Shown: positions 25,014 through 34,722, counted from the first letter of the stretch. The stretch is 64,000 nt of DNA from Anaerolineaceae bacterium (GCA_002702065.1 NZXX01000013.1:372001-436000); one strand, 5' to 3'. Notes: generated by a model from the letters alone, not told the origin. Made by a program: numbers and translations.

Positions 25014-27845
25014 GTGCCTGAACACACCTCGCAGGGGAAGGATGCCCCCAAAGACAAACAAGCTGCTACCGGCGGGCGTGATGCCAGCCCGGATAGCGGC
25101 AGTGCGCTGTCCGCCTTTACCACCATGACCCGGCACGCCGCCGACGGGATGCCGTTCAACCGGCGCGATGTCGTGTTCTTGCAGCGCACCCTCGGCAACC
25201 GGGCGACGCGGGATATTGTGGCGCGGCAGCAGGCAATGCGGACCCGGCGGTTGACGTCGGCGGCCCCGATTGGCGCCATCCAGCGGTTCGAAGCGCGCAT
25301 GCATGAGTCGATTGAGATGGTCGGCCTGACAACCAACGAACAGGGTCAGGCGGCCGGCCTGTCGCGCGAGGAAGGCAACGCCGTTTATTTCGGCAACTGG
25401 ATGCGCGACGTCAATCAGGTGTTTGTGCCCGTGGTCGAGGGCATGGGCTTCGGGCCGGATGTGGTCTTCCCCATCCTCAGCTATCTGGCGAAGAAAAAAT
25501 TCGGGCGCAGCATGACGCCGGAGCAGTTCGGCTATTACATCCCTGCCGAGCACATCGACAGCCCCGCTGGCCTGGTCAACCCCACTGCCAGAACCGATGA
25601 CGGCACCGAGGACCTGTACCCCGGTCAGCCGCAGGTCAACACCGATACGCGTGTGCCCGGTGCCACCCCGCGCCAGGGCGACGAGGTCACCCAGCAGGAA
25701 GATGTCAGCCCGTCCGGCACGGTTGGTCAGGCGAATATGGGTATCTTCGAGGTGGACCAGAACGCGGTGATGGGGTTTATCCGCCGCAGTAACGAACATG
25801 TCGAACGGCGGCTGCGGCTGGCTGCCCAGCGGGGCCGCAACCCGGAAGGCATGATGCACTTCGGCGCGGCGCTGCATTCCATCGAAGACCTGTTCGCCCA
25901 TTCCAATTACGTCGAAATCGCCGTCGAACGTTTCCTGCGCGATAATCCGCCCATTTTGCAGCGGCTGTTCCCCAATCAGGCGGAGCGCCAGCGCTACAGC
26001 GACATCTACAATTTTGCGCCAGACATGCAGGTCAACCCCAACGACCCGGAGCACCCGACTGGTCAGGGGTCGGAGACGCGCCCGGTGCTGACAACCGGCA
26101 GCTTTTCATCGACGGATACCCAGATCAGCATCGCCAGCGAAGTCGGCACCATCCTCAGCGAACCGTTACCGCCAGCCCGTACCGATGCTGAACAGACGGA
26201 GGAGGACCGGCTGGTGCGCACCCTGTTGCAGCAAATGGAATCGCAGCTGCGCAATGACCCACAGTTCCGGCAGGGCCTGCGCCAGATCGTCAGCGGCGGC
26301 GGACAGGGGTCAGGCTCCGGCGGTCAGTCCGGCGACGCTATTGACCGCGCCTTGCAGAGTGTGCCGATTGTGACGCTGTACGACATGAGCAATTTTCTGG
26401 TGCTCAACCTCATCCCGGAGCAATATCGCCGGGACATCAAGAACTTTATGCGCACCTATCTGTCGACCAATGTTTTGCAGCCGATGGGCCAGCAGATGCA
26501 GGCGTCCGGCCTTGATGCACGGGTGGCAGACAGCACCCAGATGGTCAATTTGCAGGAACAGCAGCGGGTGGCGGGTGGCAACTTCAACGCCGTAGAGCGC
26601 GAAACCATGCGGGCGACTCAGCAGGGCGGCGGCGCATCGGTGGCGGACCAGCAGGCCGAGCGCCAGACCGGGGCCCAGAGGCACGTCGACGCACTGGAGC
26701 AGACATCGGGTTCGGTCATCGCCGGGCCGTCGCACAGCCAGATCGCCAAGGACCACGCCAACAGCCCGTTTTTTGGCATCGGGTTTGCGCTGGCGACGCA
26801 GGCGGTGCGCATGCTGCGCGAAAAAATGGTGCTGGCATGGGATGCACAGGCCGGTGGCCGCAGCCAGGCCTTTGACTTTGGCTGGGGCAATTTCCCGCAG
26901 GATGAAAGCAGCCTGCCCGAAGATCAGCGGCAGGAACAGCGGCACGCCCGCAACCTGTTTCACCAGTCGCGCCAGAGCCGGGGGCAGGAAACGGACGAAG
27001 CCTACGAGCGTGGTCAGCATGTGCTGGAACATGGTGGGCTGGGCGAAGAAGCCTACAGCCTGAGCGATATGCGCCAGAACGACGCCGACCGTATGCGCGA
27101 TGCCGCCCAGATTCTGGATCAGGTGGCGAATGCGCCGGGGCGCGGTGCGTGGCAGCTGGACCAACTGCGCCGTTTGCTGGAGCATGAAGCCCTGCCCGCC
27201 GAAACCGAGCGTATACGAGAGCGTCTCCAGCAGGCGCGGCGTGCGCTAGGTCAGGTCGATCAGGGCATGGTGGTGGCCCGGTTACACCAACTGGCCGCCG
27301 AACTCAACCGCATTGCCGGGAATATTCAGGGCGCGGCGACCTATGACCAGCGCGAGGCGGTGCATGGCGAACTCGAAGCCCTGATCACCGAACTGGTGAG
27401 CGCAGCGGGAGGGGTGCCGTCCGGCGCGCAGAGTGCCATCACACAGGTGCTGGTCGCGCTCAACCGCCAGCTTGGGTACCTCAGCCCGACCTATAACCGC
27501 GAGCAGCGTGCCTTTACCGACGCCGTTAACCCGCGCACCGGTCAGGTCCGCACGGACCCGCAGACCAATCAGCCTGCCGCGTCGATCCCCGGTTTGCCCA
27601 ACCCGCGTGCGCTGGAGCGTGGCACCTACACCCCGCCCGACCTGCCCACCGCTGGCCCGGTGCGGGATGTGCTCGAAACCGCCCGCATGATTATGAATCA
27701 CCCGTATGACGCCAACTGGTGGCATGACGTCGTGCGCCAGTATATCCAGAATCACCCGGACCAGATTCGCAACGATATTATGGCCCGCAACGAAGGCGTG
27801 CCCTTCTTCCGTCGCCCCGGCGAATCCGGCGGGCATCATCATTAA
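25014..27845 (+). CDS. HET-C-like domain protein with eCIS-cargo-type N-terminus
   Basis: A 943-aa protein. The GTG at 25014 is preferred because AAGGAG (25001-25006) is 7 bases upstream; an ATG at 24984 would add ten basic residues. Near residue 56 it has LQRTLGNRATRDIVARQ, the same motif class as the caspase-fold neighbour. The N-terminal half has HET-C family hallmarks: VYFGNWMRDVNQ (124-135) and HFGAALHSIEDLFAHSNYVE (282-301). The C-terminal half is Gln/Arg/Glu-rich and helical with coiled-coil character. It ends in GESGGHHH. HET-C proteins were named from fungal heterokaryon incompatibility; bacterial members are suspected membrane-active toxins. Divergent from the caspase-fold operon. 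Confidence 0.82.
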   Translation: MPEHTSQGKDAPKDKQAATGGRDASPDSGSALSAFTTMTRHAADGMPFNRRDVVFLQRTLGNRATRDIVARQQAMRTRRLTSAAPIGAIQRFEARMHESIEMVGLTTNEQGQAAGLSREEGNAVYFGNWMRDVNQVFVPVVEGMGFGPDVVFPILSYLAKKKFGRSMTPEQFGYYIPAEHIDSPAGLVNPTARTDDGTEDLYPGQPQVNTDTRVPGATPRQGDEVTQQEDVSPSGTVGQANMGIFEVDQNAVMGFIRRSNEHVERRLRLAAQRGRNPEGMMHFGAALHSIEDLFAHSNYVEIAVERFLRDNPPILQRLFPNQAERQRYSDIYNFAPDMQVNPNDPEHPTGQGSETRPVLTTGSFSSTDTQISIASEVGTILSEPLPPARTDAEQTEEDRLVRTLLQQMESQLRNDPQFRQGLRQIVSGGGQGSGSGGQSGDAIDRALQSVPIVTLYDMSNFLVLNLIPEQYRRDIKNFMRTYLSTNVLQPMGQQMQASGLDARVADSTQMVNLQEQQRVAGGNFNAVERETMRATQQGGGASVADQQAERQTGAQRHVDALEQTSGSVIAGPSHSQIAKDHANSPFFGIGFALATQAVRMLREKMVLAWDAQAGGRSQAFDFGWGNFPQDESSLPEDQRQEQRHARNLFHQSRQSRGQETDEAYERGQHVLEHGGLGEEAYSLSDMRQNDADRMRDAAQILDQVANAPGRGAWQLDQLRRLLEHEALPAETERIRERLQQARRALGQVDQGMVVARLHQLAAELNRIAGNIQGAATYDQREAVHGELEALITELVSAAGGVPSGAQSAITQVLVALNRQLGYLSPTYNREQRAFTDAVNPRTGQVRTDPQTNQPAASIPGLPNPRALERGTYTPPDLPTAGPVRDVLETARMIMNHPYDANWWHDVVRQYIQNHPDQIRNDIMARNEGVPFFRRPGESGGHHH

Positions 27846-27890
27846 CGCGCCAGCTGCTGTCGCAGATCATCACCGTGCGGGAGAATAGCG

Positions 27891-29171
27891 CTATTCCTGT
27901 TTCAGCGCCTGAACAGGCTGCATGTTGGCGGCACGCCACGCGGGGTATGTCCCGGCCAGCGCACCGACCATCGTCGCCAGCGCCAGCGCGAACAGGATGA
28001 GTTCGGATGGGATGATGATCAGGTTGCCGCCGATCTGCGAAGGGTCCATCGGCAGAAAGCTGATGCCCCCCTGCTCCTGCGGGGCCTGCTGAATGGCGGT
28101 GTTGATCGCATTCTGCAATACCTGCGACAGCAGCACGCCCACCACCCCGCCAGACAACCCCACCAGCCCGGCTTCGATCAGAAACAGCAGCAGAATTTCC
28201 TGATTGGTCGCGCCGATTGCTTTCATAATGCCGATCTCGCGGGTCCGTTCGAGGATCGCCATCATCATGGTGTTGGCCACACCAAAGGCGGCCACCAGCA
28301 GCGCGATGCTGCCCACCCCGCCCAGCATCAGCCGCATGGTGGTGAAGAATCCGTTCAGGCTTTCGAGGTATTCGCCCATGCCGCCCGCGCCGAACCCCAT
28401 CTCGCGGATCGCTTCGATTACATCCGTCACGGTTTCGCGGCTGGTGGCGCGCACAACCACCTGATCGTAGACAAATTTCTCCGGGTCATACTCCTGATCG
28501 GTGATCCACTCGTTCAGGTCAATGACGTCGTTCAGCGGCATATACATGACGTAGTCGCTGTAGCCCCGGCTTTCGGCCAGCACCGCGCTGACGTTGAGCG
28601 TGACACGGCGGTCGTCGCTGCCGTCGAATTTGTACATCCGCAGGCGCACCGGTGTCGTGGTCAGGTCGATGCTGACCGGCTCGAAGACCTCGCTTTCCGG
28701 GTTGTAGAAGTTATTGCCGACGTTAAACCCGGCGATCACCTGACCGGGCTCCAGCACCGGCACCTCACCGGACTGCGTCACCACGCCCAGGTACGGCATC
28801 AGGCGCGGGTCGATGCCGAGGATTTCGCCATAGCCGCTGTAATCCCCGGCCATCAGTTCGCCGCTTTGCAGCCGGGCCGTCGGGATCACCACCGACACCC
28901 CCGGAATCCGCCACATGTCCTGTACCGCCTCGTTGTTGAGCACGGGTGCAGGCGAGTCCGGGTCCGGGTTCCAGCTTGGGTACACGTCGATCTGTGTAAT
29001 CGCCGCGTTGCTGCCGATGCTGGCCTCGGCGGTCTGTTGCAGGCCGAGCGTCAGGCCAATCAGGATAATCACGGCGGTGGTGCCCACCACGACACCCCCC
29101 GCTGTCATCAGCAGCCGCGCCCGCGCCCGGCCCAGGTTGGCCAGCGCCAGTTGCAGCAGTTCGTATAACAT
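27891..29171 (-). CDS. ABC transporter permease, MacB/FtsX type
   Basis: A 426-aa permease. TM1 is near 15-40 (RLLMTAGGVVVGTTAVIILIG), then an extracytoplasmic MacB-like core domain (about 45-280), then three C-terminal helices (GGVGSIALLVAAFGVANTMM, a second around 335-355 and a last around 395-415) of the FtsX fold. ILERTREIGIMKAIGATNQEI is the typical coupling region. It is the last gene of a four-gene minus-strand operon, starting 3 bases after the stop of the TIG/CARDB gene. MacB-type systems use ATP to drive envelope export or signalling rather than simple transport. Confidence 0.93.
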   Translation of the reverse strand: MLYELLQLALANLGRARARLLMTAGGVVVGTTAVIILIGLTLGLQQTAEASIGSNAAITQIDVYPSWNPDPDSPAPVLNNEAVQDMWRIPGVSVVIPTARLQSGELMAGDYSGYGEILGIDPRLMPYLGVVTQSGEVPVLEPGQVIAGFNVGNNFYNPESEVFEPVSIDLTTTPVRLRMYKFDGSDDRRVTLNVSAVLAESRGYSDYVMYMPLNDVIDLNEWITDQEYDPEKFVYDQVVVRATSRETVTDVIEAIREMGFGAGGMGEYLESLNGFFTTMRLMLGGVGSIALLVAAFGVANTMMMAILERTREIGIMKAIGATNQEILLLFLIEAGLVGLSGGVVGVLLSQVLQNAINTAIQQAPQEQGGISFLPMDPSQIGGNLIIIPSELILFALALATMVGALAGTYPAWRAANMQPVQALKQE

Positions 29172-29174
29172 CGG

Positions 29175-31439
29175 TTAACTCCCCAATCCCAGCAGCGCCA
29201 TGATGCCCCGCCCCAGCCAGTTAGGGTCTTCTTCTTCGACGGGTTCTTCGATGACCGGCGGCATCTCCGGTTCCTCGAAGGGTGGCGGCGGTTCGCTGAT
29301 AGCAATCGTGTAGGTCTGGACGATGGACTGTGGCTGAGTCAGGTCATCCAGATAGTTGATGGTCAGGGTGACGACAGTCTCGCCTTCTTCCAGCGGCATG
29401 ACCGCCGCGTTGATGGTGGTGTCGCCATCCGCCGCCAGTGTTTCCAGCGGAATCGCCGCCCCATCCAGCACTTCGGCATTGGTCGCTTCGATTGTCGCGC
29501 TGGTCAGGTCGAGGCTCTTGCTGCCATAATTCACCAGCTCCCATGAAAACGGAATCGGTTCACCGGCGTTTGCCATTTCCGGCAGCGGTTCCGGCCCATT
29601 GATGCGCAGCCGTGCCGGGGCGATGACCACCAGACTGACGTTGAGGATGTCCTGCTGCGCCTCATTATCAGCCGCGGTGTATTGCAGCGTGACGGGCAGG
29701 GTGTAAATGCCGCTGGTGACACTACCGCTGACGATAAAATCCTGATGAATGGTCAGTTCTCCGCCTGCCGCGATCAGCCCGGCAAACAGCCGCCCACCGG
29801 AACCCTGCGGCGCGAATGTTGTCGAGGGTGTGGTGGTGGAACCGCCGCCGTTGGTGCTGCCGGACTCATCGTCCCCGCCGCCGGAGGTTTGTACCGTGCC
29901 GAACGTCACCAGCACGTCATTGGCGTCCGCGCTGCCCACGTTGCTGATGACGGTTTCCAGCGTGAAACGCGTGCCGGGGCGCAGGTCTTCGTCGCGCCCG
30001 GTGCTGTAACGCGACAGCAGCATCAGCGGTTCCGGTTCATCTACTTCCAGAATATGGATCGTCAGGCTGCTGGCGGCTTCTTTTGGTTCGCCATCTTGCA
30101 GGTAACTGATGGTGATCGGCTGAAGCTGCGGCCCTTCTTCGGCAGCGGTGTTGACGATCAGCGGCAAATTGACCGTGTGGCTCTCGCCGGGTTGCAGATT
30201 GCCATACGAGAACGAATCGCCGCGTGTGTCTGGCAGCAGTACATTCTCGCCGCCGGTGACGCGCAGCAGAATCTGGGTTGCTGGCTTGGTGCCCATGTTG
30301 GCGAGTGTCGCGCTGACCAGCACCTGCTGGCCGGGGATCGCCGTCGCGGGTTCGATACTGTATTGTTGCAGCACCAGCTGCGGTTGCTGGGCCGTGATTT
30401 CGACGGTGACGCCGACTTCGGCAGCGCCTTCATACGGCGTGCCTTCGATGTCCTGATACGTGATCGTCATCGGAATCAAGGTTGGCCCACGCCCGATGTC
30501 GCTGGCGGCGGTGACGCTCAGAAAGCTGGTTGCCGATCCGCCGGGTGCCAGATCAGGCAGGTTCAGGTTGGCCTGCCCCACGGCGGGCACGAACGAACTG
30601 CCACTCGTCAGGGCGATCCTGATGTTGCGGGCGGTGCTGGTGCCCCGGTTGTAGACCACAAACGACAGCCGCACCGTGCCCCCCGGCCCGACGACGTTCG
30701 GCTGGGCGGTGATGTTGTTGAGCACCAGCGATGGCTCATTGGCCACCGGAATCGGCGTTCGCGTAGGCGGTGGCGGCGAGGTCGGCTCTGGTGGCGCGAC
30801 GATGCGCAATTTGTTCGGCGACCGGAATGTGCCGCGCACCGGGTCAATCACCTCAACGTTATAGTCGCCGGGGCGGGCGGTTTCGGGCAGTGTGCCGGTC
30901 AGCGCGCCGTCGTTGATGAACGTGGTTGGCAGCAGGCCGACACCAGTGACGCGCACGATGGTATCTGGGGTGAAGTTCGTACCCAGCACAGAAATCGTCA
31001 CAACCTGCCCGGCGGTGGCTCGATTTGGCTCCGACCGGGTGATGGTCACGGTTGGGATGGGCGTGGCGGTGGGTTCGGGCGCAGGCTCCTCCGTTGCCTG
31101 GGCGATCACCGTCAGCGCGTCCGGCAGGGTCGCATTCTGTTCGCTGGTTTCCACACGGATGGCGTAGACACCGGGCGCAAGGCTGTTGGGCAGAGCCGCC
31201 GTGAGCGTCGCCTCGTCAACCCGTGATGTCGCTACCGGCCCCACCCCATTGACCACCACCTGGGCGGAATCGGTGAAGCCTGCGCCGGATACCGTCAGCG
31301 AGACAGATTCCCCTGTGGTGACTTCGGTCGGGTTGATGCTGTTGATGGTGAGATCGGGGTCATCGTCCTGCGCGAACACGGCGTTCATCGTCAGCGCCCC
31401 GATCAGGATAACGATCAGGAGAATGGTAGAGCGTTTCAT
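29175..31439 (-). CDS. Secreted TIG/IPT and CARDB-like multidomain protein
   Basis: A 754-aa exported protein. The signal peptide is STILLIVILIGALTMNAVFA (3-22). Two IPT/TIG-like beta domains occupy about 28-112 (INSINPTEVTTGESVSLTVS) and 128-215 (ITRSEPNRATAGQVVTISVL), each introduced by the usual x-P-x-x-x-x-x-G pattern. They are joined by Pro-rich linkers (PAPEPTATPIP, PPEPTSPPPPTRTPIP). Three to four CARDB-like immunoglobulin domains follow (YSIEPATAIPGQQVLVSATL and similar). The C-terminus has an acidic Pro/Glu stretch and a short hydrophobic tail. It sits between the ATPase and permease genes and is likely an envelope component of that ABC system. Confidence 0.85.
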   Translation of the reverse strand: MKRSTILLIVILIGALTMNAVFAQDDDPDLTINSINPTEVTTGESVSLTVSGAGFTDSAQVVVNGVGPVATSRVDEATLTAALPNSLAPGVYAIRVETSEQNATLPDALTVIAQATEEPAPEPTATPIPTVTITRSEPNRATAGQVVTISVLGTNFTPDTIVRVTGVGLLPTTFINDGALTGTLPETARPGDYNVEVIDPVRGTFRSPNKLRIVAPPEPTSPPPPTRTPIPVANEPSLVLNNITAQPNVVGPGGTVRLSFVVYNRGTSTARNIRIALTSGSSFVPAVGQANLNLPDLAPGGSATSFLSVTAASDIGRGPTLIPMTITYQDIEGTPYEGAAEVGVTVEITAQQPQLVLQQYSIEPATAIPGQQVLVSATLANMGTKPATQILLRVTGGENVLLPDTRGDSFSYGNLQPGESHTVNLPLIVNTAAEEGPQLQPITISYLQDGEPKEAASSLTIHILEVDEPEPLMLLSRYSTGRDEDLRPGTRFTLETVISNVGSADANDVLVTFGTVQTSGGGDDESGSTNGGGSTTTPSTTFAPQGSGGRLFAGLIAAGGELTIHQDFIVSGSVTSGIYTLPVTLQYTAADNEAQQDILNVSLVVIAPARLRINGPEPLPEMANAGEPIPFSWELVNYGSKSLDLTSATIEATNAEVLDGAAIPLETLAADGDTTINAAVMPLEEGETVVTLTINYLDDLTQPQSIVQTYTIAISEPPPPFEEPEMPPVIEEPVEEEDPNWLGRGIMALLGLGS

Positions 31440-31445
31440 GGGTGG

Positions 31446-32162
31446 TTATCCCGCCTTCTGGGTATCATCAATGATGACGCCATCCTTCAGACGGATCACC
31501 CGATCCGCATACTGGGTGGCGCTTTCGTCATGGGTCACGATAAGCACGGTTTTGCGCTGCTTGGTCACCAACTGCCGCAGCAGGCGCATAATGATGGTGC
31601 CGGTTTTGCTGTCCAGCGCACCGGTCGGTTCGTCGCCGACGATGATCGGCGGGTCGTTATACAAGGCACGGGCGATAGCGACGCGCTGCTGCTGGCCGCC
31701 GGATAACTGGTCTGGCCGGTGATCCATACGGTCGTCCAGTTGCAGCACCTTCAGCAGCCATGATGCCCGTTTGTAGCGCACTTCACGCGGGTGACGGGCG
31801 AACATCCCGGCCAGCATGACGTTATCCAGCGCCGTCATGGTCGGCACCAGGTAGAAACCCTGAAAGATAAACCCGATCATCTGCCCGCGCAGGTGCGCCA
31901 GTTCATCCTGGCTGATATGGTCGAGCCGGTGACCCGCGATATACACTTGCCCCGCGCTCGGTATGTCCAGCCCTGTCAGCGCATAGAGCAGCGTACTCTT
32001 GCCGGAACCGCTGGCCCCCATGATGACCACAAACTGCCCCTGCGGAATCGTCAGGTCGATGCCGTTCAAGGCATGGATCATCTGCGAGCCGAGGCGAAAC
32101 TCCTTGTGCAGGCCACGCGCTGCCAGAATTGGTTTTTCGGAAAGCTGCTCTGCGGCGGCCAT
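31446..32162 (-). CDS. ABC transporter ATPase, MacB/LolD type
   Basis: A 238-aa ATP-binding protein. Walker A is GASGSGKSTLLYAL (about 49-62), signature LSGGQQQRVAIARAL, Walker B IIVGDEPTGALDSKTG and H-loop IVTHDESATQYADRVIRL, all standard for the LolD/MacB group. It starts one base after the stop of the Yip1-like gene and ends 6 bases before the TIG/CARDB gene, so it is translationally coupled in the operon. It powers the MacB-like permease encoded two genes downstream. Confidence 0.95.
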   Translation of the reverse strand: MAAAEQLSEKPILAARGLHKEFRLGSQMIHALNGIDLTIPQGQFVVIMGASGSGKSTLLYALTGLDIPSAGQVYIAGHRLDHISQDELAHLRGQMIGFIFQGFYLVPTMTALDNVMLAGMFARHPREVRYKRASWLLKVLQLDDRMDHRPDQLSGGQQQRVAIARALYNDPPIIVGDEPTGALDSKTGTIIMRLLRQLVTKQRKTVLIVTHDESATQYADRVIRLKDGVIIDDTQKAG

Positions 32163-32163
32163 G

Positions 32164-33240
32164 TTACCCCCCTATCCTGCCGGGTGCCGGTCGCACCGGG
32201 ACCGCTTCTTCGCCAGCGGGTTCGGATGCTTCGCTGTCGGGTTCGAGCATTGGTTCGGTTTCGGGCCGCCCGGCCTCGCCTTCTTCCGGCAGTACACCGC
32301 CTTCGCCCATATCCGGCATCAAGCCCGGCGGCATGTCACCGGGGAAACCTTCTTCCATCGGCGGCAGAAGATCCTCCAGCGTCACTTGCTGGCTGAGTTC
32401 CTGGTATTTGCCGTAGCCGGTGATCAACACCTGCAGGATGACCCACGCTGCGACGACGATGATGACGGCGAAGCGTTTGCCGCGCAGGGCTTCGCGCCCG
32501 CCGATGTAAATGAGCGCCATCGTCCACAGCCAGAACAGAGTCAGATGGGTGGTGAGCGCGTACAGAATGCTTTTGAGTTCTGGGCCAGCGTTCTGATACA
32601 CTGTCCACGACTCCAGAAAGCCGGTGAAACCTGGCTGGCCGAGTTCGCCGCCGCCCATCTGGAACAGCAGTTGCAAGGCAGCCATCAGCGCAAGCGGCAC
32701 GCTCGACCAGATCGCGATTTGCAGGTTTCTGCCAAAATGGGGCCGGTAGCCGTTGAACAGCGTCACTTCGGCCAGCAGCAGCGTGATGCCGACCCATTGC
32801 AGGACGACAACACCGCCCGCTGTCAGCGCCGTTAACCAGGTCGCGTTGCCATTGCCGGTGGCGCTGCCGCCACCCCCTGCCTGCGGGATTCCGCCCGGCG
32901 GGATGCCCCCACCATCGGGCGAGAACGGGAAGTCACTGGGAATGTCGCCGGGGATATTCGTGTCGCCCCCGTTGGCTGCCCCGCCCCCATTGGCTGCGTT
33001 CTGCTGCTGGACGGCGGCAAAGCCCACCAGCGCCAGAATCAGAAAGGCAGCCCACAGCCAGTGACGCGTGGTATGGCTGGGCGGCAGTGTGCGGAAGAAG
33101 TAGCCGGGCCGGAACAGAACCGTACTGATGCGGCTGGGCAGGCTTTGCTGGGGCCCGACCCGCGAGAGCGATGTCGAACCGGGTGAATACATCGTGGGTG
33201 ATGCGGATTGGTCCATGGTGTTATCTCGGCGACTTTTCAA
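32164..33240 (-). CDS. Yip1-domain-like membrane protein
   Basis: A 358-aa membrane protein. The annotated start is TTG at 33240, preceded by AGGGGG about 8 bases upstream; an ATG at 33216 is the alternative and has a weaker site. The N-terminal cytoplasmic segment ends with RPGYFFRTLPPSHTTRHWLW, the usual lead into a Yip1 domain. Four to five hydrophobic helices follow, separated by a Gly/Pro/Asn-rich loop (about 85-130). The C-terminus is acidic and Pro/Met-rich. It is first gene of the ABC operon. The role may be assembly or regulation of the transporter; this is not shown by sequence. Confidence 0.78.
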   Translation of the reverse strand: MKSRRDNTMDQSASPTMYSPGSTSLSRVGPQQSLPSRISTVLFRPGYFFRTLPPSHTTRHWLWAAFLILALVGFAAVQQQNAANGGGAANGGDTNIPGDIPSDFPFSPDGGGIPPGGIPQAGGGGSATGNGNATWLTALTAGGVVVLQWVGITLLLAEVTLFNGYRPHFGRNLQIAIWSSVPLALMAALQLLFQMGGGELGQPGFTGFLESWTVYQNAGPELKSILYALTTHLTLFWLWTMALIYIGGREALRGKRFAVIIVVAAWVILQVLITGYGKYQELSQQVTLEDLLPPMEEGFPGDMPPGLMPDMGEGGVLPEEGEAGRPETEPMLEPDSEASEPAGEEAVPVRPAPGRIGG

Positions 33241-33550
33241 AACCGCAGCCCCCTTGGTACACAGGCAGGATAAAACTTCATAACGGTTAAGGTTACGTTT
33301 AGTATACGAATGTTTGGCGCGATTTGTTCCACGCCCCCGATACCATTACCTGACGATTGCTCAGCTTCCAGCATCCGACGGCCCTAGTTTTGTAGGCCGA
33401 ATCATAACATTTGAATGAAGAAGACGCGAAGAGGGGAAATACTGATTTTTCTCGAATCAAAAAGGCCCCTGTTCAGAGGCCTCCGGAAATACGTTGCAAT
33501 AGAGCGTGTAAAAGGTACTGGCGCTCTCCCGGCCAGCGCGGGTTGGCGGG
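33241..33550. other. 310-base intergenic region, promoter of the ABC operon side and terminator
   Basis: No gene is seen. The region is AT-richer than the coding DNA. Its left half should contain the promoter for the minus-strand ABC operon; TTTAGTATACGAATG near 33298-33312 is AT-rich but no convincing -35/-10 pair is visible. Its right half contains the rhomboid terminator (33459-33482). Confidence 0.5.
33459..33482 (-). terminator. Intrinsic terminator after the rhomboid gene
   Basis: On the minus strand AGGCCTCTG-AA-CAGGGGCCT forms a 9-bp stem (one G-T pair) with a 2-base minimal gap, directly followed by TTTT. It is about 70 bases after the rhomboid stop. Confidence 0.8.
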
Positions 33551-34264
33551 TCAGCGGCGGGCGCGTTGATACAGCAGCTCGCGGCGCTGGTTGGCGGGTG
33601 GCTGCGGCGCGATCTGCATGAACACAATCGCCAGCACCAACCCGGCCACAAATCCGCCGACATGGGCAAAGAACGCGACCCCACCGGTGGCGGTTTCGGC
33701 CCCCAGCGACGTGACGCCGTTGAACAGTTGCAGCACGAACCAGAAGCCCAGCACGACCCAGGCGGGCATTTCCGTCATTGTGGAAATACGGCCCAGCGGC
33801 ATCAGCCCCTGCACCTTGATATTGGGGAACAACACCAGATAACCGCCCAGCACACCGGCAATCGCACCACTGGCGCCCACCAGCGGGATGGTCGATGTGG
33901 GGTCGATCAGCACCTGGGCAATGGCGGCGACAAAGCCGCTGACGAAATACAGAATCAGGTAGAAAATGCCGCCGAAACGGTCTTCGACGTTATCCCCGAA
34001 CAGCCACAGATACAGCATGTTGCCGAAGATGTGCTCGTAGCCGCCATGAAAAAACATGCTGCGCACCATATCCAGCAGCGTTTCCAGCGAAAACGGGTCG
34101 GCGCTGACATTGGCCGGCACCACCGAAAGCTGCATAAAGGCCTGTTGCAGCTGCTCCGGCGAGAGGCTCATCTCCCACAGGAAGATGATCACATTCAGGC
34201 CGATCAGCCCATAGGTGAACAAGGGCAGACGCCGGGTCGGGTTTAAATCACGCAGGGGTAACAT
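33551..34264 (-). CDS. Rhomboid-family intramembrane serine protease
   Basis: A 237-aa membrane protease. The ATG at 34264 is chosen because GGAGGAG precedes it by 8 bases and the protein then starts MLPLRDLNPTRRLPLFTYGL, the standard rhomboid N-terminus. Catalytic Ser132 is in LVGASGAIAG and catalytic His201 in FFAHVGGFVAG; the HGGYEHIFGNMLYL region (73-86) carries the conserved His and Asn82 of the oxyanion site. Six or so helices, no extra domains. It cleaves single-pass membrane proteins within the bilayer; substrates unknown. Its own terminator follows. Confidence 0.94.
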   Translation of the reverse strand: MLPLRDLNPTRRLPLFTYGLIGLNVIIFLWEMSLSPEQLQQAFMQLSVVPANVSADPFSLETLLDMVRSMFFHGGYEHIFGNMLYLWLFGDNVEDRFGGIFYLILYFVSGFVAAIAQVLIDPTSTIPLVGASGAIAGVLGGYLVLFPNIKVQGLMPLGRISTMTEMPAWVVLGFWFVLQLFNGVTSLGAETATGGVAFFAHVGGFVAGLVLAIVFMQIAPQPPANQRRELLYQRARR

Positions 34265-34506
34265 AAGATGCTCCTCCACCCAAAGCAGGCCCCAAGCGGG
34301 GCGCGATTCCTCACTATGCCTGAGTATAGGCAAAACGACGAACAGCAGCATCCATCCAATGGGCGGTCACGCAATAGGCAGGTTGACCCGTGGTGCGGCT
34401 GATAGGGCCAAATTGATTACGCCGAAGTCACCGCGCAGAAGGTGTTCGGCTGAGGGCATGATTCAGTTGTATCGAAGAAGGAGGAGAAACCAGGCAGCGA
34501 AAAAGC

Positions 34507-34722
34507 CTACATGCCCAGGCAGGTCATCAGGCCCATGACACCCAGGCCGATCAGGGCGTAACCCGCCTGCCGGACCCGTAACTGCCAGTTGAGCATCCGG
34601 GGGGGTGTAATGCTCATCTGACGGCAGTCCCACTGATAAAGCTGCCACACAAAATCACTATCCGTCAGGCACATCACGCCGCAGAACATCGCTATCGCAC
34701 TGGCAGAAAACAGCATCACCAT
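34507..34722 (-). CDS. Small two-helix membrane protein (hypothetical)
   Basis: A 71-aa protein with two hydrophobic segments (VMLFSASAIAMFCGVMCL, 2-19, and AGYALIGLGVMGLMTCLGM, 53-71) separated by a polar loop. GAGGGTAG lies 7 bases before the ATG, supporting a real start. No family is recognised. The short length and the lack of a downstream partner leave its status uncertain. Confidence 0.5.
   Translation of the reverse strand: MVMLFSASAIAMFCGVMCLTDSDFVWQLYQWDCRQMSITPPRMLNWQLRVRQAGYALIGLGVMGLMTCLGM

Noticed and set aside
29682..31226. 514-codon open frame opposite the TIG/CARDB gene
   Set aside because: Arg/Gly/Asp/Gln-rich antisense artefact of a gene with signal peptide and domains on the other strand.
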